Assembly: GCA_001769505.1 (NCBI GenBank)
Contig: MEOF01000027.1
Location: 41,816-105,815, forward strand
DNA: 64,000 nucleotides
Source: Bacteroidetes bacterium GWF2_33_38
Lineage (GTDB): Bacteria; Bacteroidota; Bacteroidia; Bacteroidales; GWF2-33-38
Direction: 5' to 3'
Below the pieces are notes generated by a model, which made no database searches, had not been told where the DNA came from, and saw only the letters and a program-made list of their open reading frames with translations. Both the position numbers and the translations under genes were made by a program. Shown here piece after piece: positions 36,438-44,611 of this stretch. Position 1 is the first letter of the stretch, and every line of letters starts with the position of its first letter.

Positions 36438-36573
36438 CTTGTGTTGATTTTTTCGATAATAAAAATCGGGTTTTATTGAAAATGTCATAAACAGATATTT
36501 TTAGAAAAAATGTATTCTTTTTATGGAAATCTAAATTTAGTGGCATCTTAGCTAAAATCAAAAATTTAGAGCC

Positions 36574-37293
36574 ATGAAAAAAATTATTATGTTCAGTTTA
36601 ATTGCATTCGTAATAGGGAATGCTTTTTCGCAATCAACAGGAGCTATAAAAGGTGTTATTGTTGACAATTCAAACCAACCTCTTCCTGGAGCAAATGTAT
36701 ATTTAGAAGTTTCTGGAATTAAACAAGGTGCCGTTACAGATTTTGACGGAAATTACACCATTAAGCCGCTACGACCGGGTTTATACAATTTGTTTGTTTC
36801 AATGATGGGATTTCAAACCAAAGAGATTCAATCTGTTGTAGTTAAATCAAATGAAATTACTTTTTTGAAAAAAGTAATTTTAATCGAAGATGGGATTTTA
36901 CTGGGAGATGCTGTTGTAAAATATCAAGAAAAACTGATAAAAGAAGATGACCCCATGAGAATATCTGTTGCCCCTGAATTATTGGAGAACCTTCCGAATA
37001 ATAGAAATATTCCGAGTGTAATACGTTCAACATCTTCTGAGGTAAACGTGAGCGATGATGGAACAGAGTTATACTTCAAAGGCTCAAGAAACGGAGCATC
37101 TGGATTTTATATTGATGGGATTAAAGTTGCGAGCCTTGAAAATGGACTTCCAAGTGGAATGACAGGCAGTTTTATGATGTATTCTGGTGGAATTCCTGCT
37201 GAATACGGTGATGTTACAGGTGGCGTGGTTGTAATTGAATCAAAAAGTTATTTTGATATCCTTATTGAACGAGAAAACCGAAAAAAGAGATAA
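36574..37293 (+). CDS. Barrel-less TonB plug protein (CarboxypepD_reg + plug)
   Basis: A 239-residue exported protein: signal peptide (MKKIIMFSLIAFVIGNAFSQ), a carboxypeptidase-regulatory-like domain (about 22-110, IKGVIVDNSNQPLPGANVYLE, GAVTDFDGNYTIKPL) and a TonB-dependent-receptor plug-like domain (about 130-228, with VIRSTSSEVNVSDDGTELYFKG, GFYIDGIKV, SGGIPAEYGDVTGGVVVIESK). The chain then stops, so the roughly 600-residue beta-barrel of a receptor is absent, and no barrel sequence follows. It starts a compact operon with an ECF sigma factor 29 bases downstream, a membrane TPR protein and another CarboxypepD_reg protein. It could be a soluble ligand-binding or sensor component; this is inferred. 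Truncated receptor is the alternative. Confidence 0.78.
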   Translation: MKKIIMFSLIAFVIGNAFSQSTGAIKGVIVDNSNQPLPGANVYLEVSGIKQGAVTDFDGNYTIKPLRPGLYNLFVSMMGFQTKEIQSVVVKSNEITFLKKVILIEDGILLGDAVVKYQEKLIKEDDPMRISVAPELLENLPNNRNIPSVIRSTSSEVNVSDDGTELYFKGSRNGASGFYIDGIKVASLENGLPSGMTGSFMMYSGGIPAEYGDVTGGVVVIESKSYFDILIERENRKKR

Positions 37294-37322
37294 TTTTGGA
37301 AACCCTTATTCGTTGAATTAAA

Positions 37323-37892
37323 ATGATATTTGGAAAAAAACATAAAGCAAAAAATCTTTCAGATGAAGAAATCTTACAAAAATTTAAAGACTCTGGGGAT
37401 AATATTTTTATGGAAATTATCTACGAACGTTACTATCATTTAATTTACGGATTATGTGTAAAGTATTTAAAAGATAGGTGCGAGAGTCAAGACTCTGTAA
37501 TTCATATTTTTGAAAAAATTTTGATTGAGGTCAAAAAGATTGAAATTTTAAATTTTAATTCTTGGGTTTACACTGTAAGTAGAAATTATTGCTTGATGAA
37601 AATCCGAACAGAAAAAAGACAGCGGGATAGGGAACAAATATTTTGTGATGAAAATTTTGAGTTGGAAATTTCTATTGAAAATGATGTAGAAGAACACAAA
37701 AAGGAAAATGTAAAAAAACTTGAGCAAATAATTGCTGAACTGAACATTGAACAACAAGAATGTATAAAAATGTTTTATCTTGAAGAAATGACTTATAATC
37801 AAATATCGGTTAAAACAGGATTTTCTAAAAACTCGGTTAAAAGCTATATACAAAATGGTAAGCGAAACATTATTAATCAATTTAAAAAATGA
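37323..37892 (+). CDS. Sigma-70 family (ECF-like) RNA polymerase sigma factor
   Basis: 189 residues: region 2 at about 20-90 (FMEIIYERYYHLIYGLCVKYLKD, CESQDSVIHIFEKIL, here DSV where DAED is usual) and region 4 at about 125-187 (LEQIIAELNIEQQECIKMFYLEEMTYNQISVKTGFSKNSVKSYIQNGKRNI, with the helix-turn-helix ISVKTGFSKNSVKSYIQNG). The DAED core being lost and a long acidic linker (ENDVEEHKKENVKK) make it a divergent sigma. It is translationally coupled to the next gene by an ATGA overlap, the usual arrangement of sigma and anti-sigma genes. Confidence 0.83.
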   Translation: MIFGKKHKAKNLSDEEILQKFKDSGDNIFMEIIYERYYHLIYGLCVKYLKDRCESQDSVIHIFEKILIEVKKIEILNFNSWVYTVSRNYCLMKIRTEKRQRDREQIFCDENFELEISIENDVEEHKKENVKKLEQIIAELNIEQQECIKMFYLEEMTYNQISVKTGFSKNSVKSYIQNGKRNIINQFKK

Positions 37893-38965
37893 AAAATTTG
37901 TTGCATAAGATTTTCGCTAACACTGACCGTCTTTCAAAAAAAGAGATAACTAATTATTTGAATAATAATAATTTGACTCAAATTGAAATTCATAAAATAG
38001 AATATAAAATTAATAATAACAATTTGAATAGCGATGCTTACGATGGTTTTTCAAATAATCCCTTAGCAATAGAAGATTTGGCAAAACTGAAGCGACGTTA
38101 TAGAAAATCGCATCCTAATACAATTGTTATTTTAACATTATCAGCCATATTTCTTTTGATTGCATTTTTGGCAATATTTTATGTAACAACCTCTAGGCAA
38201 AGTTCGAAAAAAGCAGAAAAACAAATTGAGAAAAGAGAAGAAAACAATGCGGATAAATTTTATTTCAATAATGAAATAGCTTCGAATGAAAATATTCAGT
38301 TATCTGAGAAAATGACAACTCAAAAAACCTCAAAACAACATATTAATGAAGAAAGCAACAGCGTTAAAACAGAAATGATTCAACGCATTCCAAAAGTGAA
38401 TTCTGAAAAAGCCGATGTTCCTATGATAACTAAAAATGTTAAAAATTTAATCCGCTCGAATGCTCCCATTTATTATATGTTTGATTTGAAAATTGTTGTT
38501 TATCTTAACCGTATGCCAACCAATTTATCGGAGCTTGAGCAAGCATTAGATGCTAAATTTGAAAATCGACAAACAATCTTAAAGGGCTCTGACGAGAAAA
38601 GTGAATTTGAAAAAATACCCTATGTTCAATATTTGTACGAAACGATGGAATTATTCTCAAAAAATAATTACAAATCGGCAAAAAATAATTTTCAAACTAT
38701 AATTCAGCATTATCCTGATGACATTAACGCCAATTTTTATTTGGGTTTATGTTATTATCATTTAAAAAATTCAGAAAAGTCGATTGCTTGTTTCGAAAAT
38801 GTAATTCAAATTTCAATAAACACATTTTACGAAGAGGCAAAATGGTATAAAGCATTATCTCTTAAAAAAATGCATAATGATATCCAATCTGAAAAAATAT
38901 TAAATGAAATTATTTCTGACGATGGTTTTTATTCCGAACGAGCTAAAAAGTTGCTTAATGAATAA
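37889..38965 (+). CDS. Single-pass membrane TPR protein, putative anti-sigma partner
   Basis: 358 residues with a clear layout: an Asn/Lys-rich cytoplasmic part (1-75), one transmembrane helix (about 80-101, [22 protein letters not shown]), a charged linker (about 105-180), and a periplasmic C-terminal part with TPR repeats (about 245-355: [42 protein letters not shown], partially quoted in pieces here as [18 protein letters not shown] and [20 protein letters not shown]). The gene overlaps the sigma gene by 4 bases. By position and topology it is the candidate anti-sigma/sensor, with the short cytoplasmic domain holding sigma and the TPRs sensing periplasmic partners. No known anti-sigma motif is visible, so this is inference. 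Confidence 0.68.
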
Positions 38966-40190
38966 ACTTATTTTTATATTAATTGCTCTTTTTTTTGCAA
39001 ACAACCTGCATTCGCAAAATAACCTTTCTTATAAAGTTTATGGTTTTATTCGTGATGCGGATAATGAAATGCCAATTGGAAATGTTCATATTTTAGTTAA
39101 TGGTACAAAAACAGGGACAATAAGCAACGATAAAGGTTTTTATATAATTGAGTTAAATAAATTGCCACTCAAGCTAACCTTTTCTCATGTCGCTTATATA
39201 GAAAAAGAGGTTGAAATAAAAAATTTTGAAAATCAGAAGATTGATGTGGAATTTATCCAAGAAATAAACATGCTAGGGACTGCAAATGTTACTTCAAAGG
39301 CAAAAAGAATCATCGAAGATAAGGATTTGTATGTAATTGATTATGAGCTTTTAGGCGATAGTATTTTATTAGTGGCTCATAAACCTGGTGTTAAATCAAC
39401 ACTTTTTATGATGAATGAATTTGGCGATACAATCACCTACATCAATCTTTATGAAACTACGGAAAAGTTATTTAAGGATTGTCTTGATAATATTCATTTA
39501 GTATCAGAAAAGCACGCATATCAAATTTTTTGTGATTCTTTGGGAATAAAATTACTTTATAAGGTTTCAGTAGATAAATTTAATGCATCAATTCCATCAT
39601 GCCATGAAGAACAAAATGGGAAATATTTCTTTAGCGAGTATTTTGTCAACGATCAAATAATTGTTTATTATTTCAAAACAGATAGTGCCGATGCTCATAA
39701 AATAAATGTTATTGTTGATGAACAAGCACTCAGAATGCTAGGAGATAGAGCTCGATTCGCATCAATGGGAACTTACTCAGAGTTTGATAAACTTTTTGAA
39801 GATTTATTTATTTACGATCCTATTTTTGCTCCTATTAAGAAAATAGGAACTGCAATTTACATTTTTAATTTTGTTGACTCAAAAATAGAACGATATACCG
39901 AAGACGGCTTAATTGAATCAGAAGTGTCGATAAGTTTTCATAAAAATAAGCATTGGAAAGAACAATTGTATGTTGACAAAATCAAACAAAAAGCATATAC
40001 AGTATTCCGTCGTAATGGTATTTCAACCTTACATCAAATCGATTTAAATACAGGCAAAATTATTCGTCAAGTTGAAATTCCTGAGTTCCCATTTATAGAG
40101 AAAATCCAAATTCAAAATGACATTCTTTATTTTCTGTATAGAAATGTCAGCAAAAATATGCGTAAAATGCTATATGTAATGAAGTTGTAA
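38958..40190 (+). CDS. Exported CarboxypepD_reg-like protein with propeller-like C-terminal region
   Basis: 410 residues: signal peptide ([20 protein letters not shown]), a carboxypeptidase-regulatory-like domain (about 24-105: [36 protein letters not shown]), and a 300-residue beta-rich region with repeated short strand units ([49 protein letters not shown]) that looks like a beta-propeller. The ATG overlaps the preceding TPR gene by 8 bases, completing a four-gene operon. It shares its N-terminal domain type with the plug protein that opens the operon. Location is periplasm or outer membrane. Function unknown. Confidence 0.66.
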
Positions 40191-40210
40191 CCATGCGGTG
40201 CAATAAATAC

Positions 40211-41311
40211 CTATTCTCGTTTTCCAAATCGATATCCAACTCCCCACTCAACAAAATCGGCAACTTCGAGGTGACTTTTAAGCATCACGTGAACCGAAAT
40301 GTTCTTATTTAATTCGTATCTCAAGCCTAATCTGTCGTACATCCAACCATCTTCGTTAAAATTTGAAAAACAATATCCGCCTATTTGAAGAATTATCGAA
40401 AGTCGCGATATTTTTAAATCGTATCCAACATGAATTCCTGCTCGATAACTATCAATCGGATTAAAGTTATTTTCTTGGGATTCGATTCTCATTTTTAACG
40501 AGTTATCGTAAAAAAAATCGGTTCCGAAATAAATAATACTAATCGGGTTATTCTGAATTTTATAATCAATCGAAATTGACGATATGAAATAATTTGTTTT
40601 GTCGTAGGCAAATGTTTGTTTGCTTCCTGCCGAATAGTTGAACATAAAATAATTTTTTCGTGAAAAATTTTCATCGATATTTTTTTGCTCAATCTCGGTT
40701 TTATTAAACGAATACACAAATCCGCAACCCGCCATAAAAAGATTTAATCCAAGATTCGGTTTTTTAATCGCACCGTTCGAAAAATGCGAAAGGCTCACGA
40801 TTGGTCTTAATTGTATGTTTCTCGAAAGATTTATTTTTGTATCAAACGATAAATTGAAATAATAGTTTAGCCTCGAAGCTATAGCCGTATTTAAGTAATT
40901 ATCGTCGGCATCAAACTTTTGCGTAATATAAGCCAATCCGGAAGCAATTTGAACATTAAAATTGAATTTGAGTCGATGTATAATCGGAACATTCATAAAC
41001 GAATAAAGCCCATGAGTATTTCCTAGAATTTTGTTTCCAAAATTTGCATACAAATAACCGAGTCCGGTGGTTGGATTGTTGTAATGTTGATGCCATGATT
41101 TATTGCCATCGGTTTTTTGCGAAATTTCTATACTAAAAGCAGGAACATGGCTTGTAATATAATATTTCATGTACGAATGATGGGGAGCTAAAAATCCATA
41201 AAAAGGAGTCGAAGTAAGCCTATATTTATTAAAAACAAATATACTATCGGAAGCCAAAATAACACTAACCGAAAGTATGTGCATAAATATTAATAAGTAT
41301 ATTTTCTTCAC
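40211..41311 (-). CDS. PagL-like outer-membrane barrel with altered catalytic triad
   Basis: A 366-residue exported barrel protein (signal peptide MKKIYLLIFMHILSVSVILA; many amphipathic strands; C-terminal EWGVGYRFGKRE). The segment LSHFSNGAIKKPNLGLN matches the PagL lipid A 3-O-deacylase active-site strand HxSN..I..PN.G. H176 and S178 are conserved, but the position of the third catalytic residue (Glu, 12 after Ser) is N190. It is also twice the usual PagL length. It may therefore be an acyloxyacyl-hydrolase-related barrel without classical activity. The start codon is GTG. It converges with the plug/sigma operon. A canonical-length PagL is encoded at 55780-56385. Confidence 0.72.
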   Translation of the reverse strand: MKKIYLLIFMHILSVSVILASDSIFVFNKYRLTSTPFYGFLAPHHSYMKYYITSHVPAFSIEISQKTDGNKSWHQHYNNPTTGLGYLYANFGNKILGNTHGLYSFMNVPIIHRLKFNFNVQIASGLAYITQKFDADDNYLNTAIASRLNYYFNLSFDTKINLSRNIQLRPIVSLSHFSNGAIKKPNLGLNLFMAGCGFVYSFNKTEIEQKNIDENFSRKNYFMFNYSAGSKQTFAYDKTNYFISSISIDYKIQNNPISIIYFGTDFFYDNSLKMRIESQENNFNPIDSYRAGIHVGYDLKISRLSIILQIGGYCFSNFNEDGWMYDRLGLRYELNKNISVHVMLKSHLEVADFVEWGVGYRFGKRE

Positions 41312-41401
41312 TTTGTGTAGTAAATCATTGATTTAACAAATTTAGTAAATGCTTTTATAGCTTTTTAACGAATGAATAGTTTTATGTCAAAAAAATATTA
41401 A

Positions 41402-41409
41402 TATTTTTG
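41402..41409 (+). promoter_or_regulatory. Putative -7 box (TATTTTTG) of gldFG
   Basis: TATTTTTG matches TAnnTTTG and lies 23 bases before the gldF ATG. TTTATG about 21 bases upstream may act as the -33 element; the same TTTATG-TAnnTTTG layout is seen in the promoter duplicated at 56495 and 57405. Confidence 0.5.
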
Positions 41410-41432
41410 TCAATCAACAAAATAAGTAGTCA

Positions 41433-42164
41433 ATGTTTGCTTTATTTAAAAAGGAACTTAGTGTTTTTTTCAATTCCATAATCGGATACATAGTTATTCT
41501 GGTTTTTCTTATCGTTAATAGTCTGTTTATGTGGGTATTTCCCGGCGAATTTAATATTTTAGATTCGGGATATGCTAATATCGACACTTTATTTATTATC
41601 GCACCTTGGGTATTTTTGTTTCTTGTTCCTGCTGTTTCGATGAGGCTTTTTGCCGACGAAAAAAAGTCAGGAACTATCGAATTGCTTATGACTCGCCCCA
41701 TTTCTGACATTAAAGTTGTTTTTTCAAAATATTTAGCTGGCTTGAGCTTGGTTTTATTTTCGTTATTGCCTTCGTTAGTATATTTTTTCTCGGTATATAT
41801 GTTGGGAAGTCCAGTTGGAAACATTGATACTGGTGGAACTTGGGGCTCTTTTATCGGACTGTTCTTTTTGGCAAGCGTATATGTTTCAATAGGCGTTTTT
41901 GCTTCGTCATTAACTCAAAATCAGATAATTGCTTTTATTTTAGCCATGCTCATATCCTTTATTTTTTACATCGGATTCGATTCGGTAAGTGCATTTTTTT
42001 CATCTAATGCGATGGAAGGAATTTTATTAAATTTTGGAATAAACGAACACTATCGCTCAATGAGTCGAGGTGTAATTGATTTACGCGACTTAGCATATTT
42101 CGTTAGTGTAGTTGCTGTATTTATTTTCGCAACAAAAATGGTTTTAGAAAGTCGTAAATGGTAG
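41433..42164 (+). CDS. gldF: Gliding-motility ABC transporter permease GldF
   Basis: A 243-residue integral membrane protein with six hydrophobic segments (starting FFNSIIGYIVILVFLIVNSLFMW). FADEKKSGTIELLMTRPISD is the ABC-2 permease coupling signature shared by GldF proteins. In Flavobacterium johnsoniae GldF works with the ATPase GldA and with GldG. gldG follows with a 7-base (or no) overlap; gldA is not in this window. The presence of gldFG together with T9SS cargo genes is in line with a T9SS/gliding-capable Bacteroidota, although these genes also occur in non-gliders. Confidence 0.93.
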   Translation: MFALFKKELSVFFNSIIGYIVILVFLIVNSLFMWVFPGEFNILDSGYANIDTLFIIAPWVFLFLVPAVSMRLFADEKKSGTIELLMTRPISDIKVVFSKYLAGLSLVLFSLLPSLVYFFSVYMLGSPVGNIDTGGTWGSFIGLFFLASVYVSIGVFASSLTQNQIIAFILAMLISFIFYIGFDSVSAFFSSNAMEGILLNFGINEHYRSMSRGVIDLRDLAYFVSVVAVFIFATKMVLESRKW

Positions 42165-43876
42165 GCAATATGGCAAAGAGAAAACAAATAAAGCAGCAAA
42201 ATATTCTTGGTTTTATTATAAGCCTTGCAATTATTTTATTAATAAACTATATCGTTTCATTCGTTCATTTTAGAATTGATTTAACAGCTGAAAAACGATA
42301 CACATTAACCGACCAAACCAAAGAACTCCTCAAAAATCTAGATGATATTGTTTATTTCAAAGTATATCTTGATGGAGATTTGCCAGCTGGTTTTAGCCGA
42401 TTGCGAAACTCAACCAAGGAATTATTAGACGAATTTAGGGTTTACGGAAACGATAATATTCATTACGAATTCATTAATCCCTCAGAATTAAAAGACAAAA
42501 CAGCAAGAGATGAACTTTATCGCGATTTGTACAAAAAGGGCTTAGACCCAACCAATATGAAAGAAAAAGACGAAGAAGGCAAAACTTCGCAAAAAATAAT
42601 TTTTCCGGGTACAGTTGTTACTTTTCAAAGTAAAGAATTGGCAGTAAATCTACTGAAAAATAATATTTCGATGCCACCTGAAGTGAACCTTAACAATTCG
42701 ATTCAAGATTTGGAATACGAATTTGTTAGAATTATTAAAAAATTAAGTACTGAAAAAACACCTAAAATTGGGTTTATCGAAGGTCATGGCGAGTTATCTG
42801 ACATTCAAGTTGCTGATATTACAAACGCTCTTTTTGATTTTTATTCGGTTAAGCGAGTTAAAATAGCGGCAAATTTAGATGCACTAAAAGACTTCGATGT
42901 GATTGTAATTGCTCAACCCGATACGCTTTTTGACGAAAAGGATAAATTTATTATCGACCAATTTATTATGAACGGAGGAAAATCGTTATGGTTGATTGAT
43001 GCTGTGAAAATAGATTTAGATAGCCTCGCATACACAAATGCAACCATTGGCATGGTTAATTACACAAACATCGAAGACCAATTATTCAAGTATGGCGTTA
43101 GAGTAAATCCTGTTCTTGTTCAAGATTTGCAATGTGCAGTAATCCCGATTAATACTGCAGTTGTTGGAGCTCCGCCTCAATTTGCTCCGTCGGCTTGGTA
43201 TTATTTCCCCCTAATTGCTCCGCCAAGTTCGCATATGATAACCAAAAATTTGAATTTGCTTAAATCTGAATTTGCCAATACGATTGATACAGTTGGAGAG
43301 GGGTTAAATATCAAGAAAACAATTTTATTGTATTCATCTCAGTATTCAAAAACGATTTCGGCTCCGGCACGAGTTAGTCTCGACATAATGAAATATGAAC
43401 CCGATAAACGAATGTTTTCAAGTCCATATTTGCCAATGGCAGTATTGCTTGAAGGTGAATTCGAGTCACTTTTCAAAAATCGAATCACTCCAGATATTGC
43501 CTTTAATAAAGATATTGGATTTAAAGAATATAGCGTTCCTACAAAAATGATTGTGGTTGCCGACGGCGATATGATTAGGAATCTTTATCGAAAAGAAAAC
43601 GGTCAAATCACGCCTTATCCATTGGGTTTCGACAGATACACCGGTCAAACCTACGGGAATAAAGAATTTATTTTAAATGCCATTAATTATTTGTGCGACG
43701 ATTCTGGTCTTTTATCACTTCGTGCCAGAGAAATAAAACTTAGATTGCTTGATAAAGCTAAAATTATGGACGAAAAATTTAAATGGCAATTGATAAATAC
43801 AATTTTGCCAATTGCTTTTATAATTGCATTTGGAATTGTTATAGGCATTTATCGAAAACGAAAATATGCAAAATAA
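42158..43876 (+). CDS. gldG: Gliding-motility-associated ABC transporter component GldG
   Basis: 572 residues: N-terminal transmembrane helix (about 20-42) followed by FRIDLTAEKRYTLTDQTKELLKNLDD, the typical GldG start of the periplasmic domain, a large periplasmic region, and a C-terminal helix (about 540-565, TILPIAFIIAFGIVIGIYRKRKYAK). The family is the substrate-binding-like partner of GldF (DUF4350/ABC_transp_aux type). The ATG at 42158 overlaps gldF by 7 bases; an ATG at 42170 (MAKRKQ) is an equally plausible start. Confidence 0.92.
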   Translation: MVGNMAKRKQIKQQNILGFIISLAIILLINYIVSFVHFRIDLTAEKRYTLTDQTKELLKNLDDIVYFKVYLDGDLPAGFSRLRNSTKELLDEFRVYGNDNIHYEFINPSELKDKTARDELYRDLYKKGLDPTNMKEKDEEGKTSQKIIFPGTVVTFQSKELAVNLLKNNISMPPEVNLNNSIQDLEYEFVRIIKKLSTEKTPKIGFIEGHGELSDIQVADITNALFDFYSVKRVKIAANLDALKDFDVIVIAQPDTLFDEKDKFIIDQFIMNGGKSLWLIDAVKIDLDSLAYTNATIGMVNYTNIEDQLFKYGVRVNPVLVQDLQCAVIPINTAVVGAPPQFAPSAWYYFPLIAPPSSHMITKNLNLLKSEFANTIDTVGEGLNIKKTILLYSSQYSKTISAPARVSLDIMKYEPDKRMFSSPYLPMAVLLEGEFESLFKNRITPDIAFNKDIGFKEYSVPTKMIVVADGDMIRNLYRKENGQITPYPLGFDRYTGQTYGNKEFILNAINYLCDDSGLLSLRAREIKLRLLDKAKIMDEKFKWQLINTILPIAFIIAFGIVIGIYRKRKYAK

Positions 43877-43891
43877 ATTCAATGTGTAATT

Positions 43892-44329
43892 TTGAAAAGC
43901 ATAAAAAAACATATTATAAATCTTGCTGTTGAGAAGTCGGTTGATTTAATCGGGATTTCTTCGTCAGTACCTGATTATAAATTATGTTGGCAACTAAATC
44001 AGGATTTTAATTTTGAATTTAAACGTATTTCTGATTTAGTTCTTTACAACGACAAAAAAAACGACACACAAACATTTTCTCTTTATAAATACTCAATAGA
44101 TGATATTTTAGTCATTTTTTTGGGAAACAAGATCGAAAAAGGATTTTTTTTCGATGAGTTAAAAATGATTGATTATTTTATAATTTTATATAACAATCAA
44201 AATAAGACCATATCAGTTGACGAATTAAAAGAAAACCTAAAAAAAACTTCTGGTATTAATGGCGTTTTTAAGATTGATGCAAAAAGCCTAAAAGCAAAAA
44301 GCAAACTTAATTTCGAAATTCCGGAATAA
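43892..44329 (+). CDS. IPExxxVDY-like small cytosolic protein
   Basis: 145 residues without signal peptide or membrane segment. The motif SSSVPDYKLCWQLNQDF near the N-terminus and the following LVLYNDKKNDTQTFSLYKY resemble the uncharacterised Bacteroidota IPExxxVDY family (IPE..VDY.LaW.LN). No ATG is available; the frame opens with TTG at 43892, 15 bases after the gldG stop, so it appears to be the third gene of the gldFG operon. No function is known for the family. Assignment is from pattern recall only. Confidence 0.55.
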   Translation: MKSIKKHIINLAVEKSVDLIGISSSVPDYKLCWQLNQDFNFEFKRISDLVLYNDKKNDTQTFSLYKYSIDDILVIFLGNKIEKGFFFDELKMIDYFIILYNNQNKTISVDELKENLKKTSGINGVFKIDAKSLKAKSKLNFEIPE

Positions 44330-44611
44330 AATATCCCCATTATAGATAGCTTTTCAGTTTTTTTAGTGATTTGATTATCATACCTAAGTTCGATTAATAA
44401 AATAAGGCTAATTGATTAGAATTAACGGTTTGATATTTTAAAGACAGTTTTTTAGGAAAGAAGCTATAGGCAATGATTCCAGAAATTATATATAACAGAG
44501 TCATATGATTTCGTTTCAACAAAATAGGTTAATAAATATACCTTGTTTTTTATTTCCACTTTCAAAAAAATTATTACATTTAGCTTTGATTCATTAAATT
44601 TGTTTTTAGGC

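Noticed and set aside
36574..37293. Pseudogene of a TonB-dependent receptor
   Set aside because: No barrel-coding remnant follows in any frame, the protein ends cleanly and the operon spacing to the sigma gene is normal; kept as a real short gene, with truncation as the alternative.
37323..38965. FecI/FecR-type iron-uptake regulation
   Set aside because: The sigma partner has TPRs and no FecR domain, and there is no TonB receptor with barrel in the operon.
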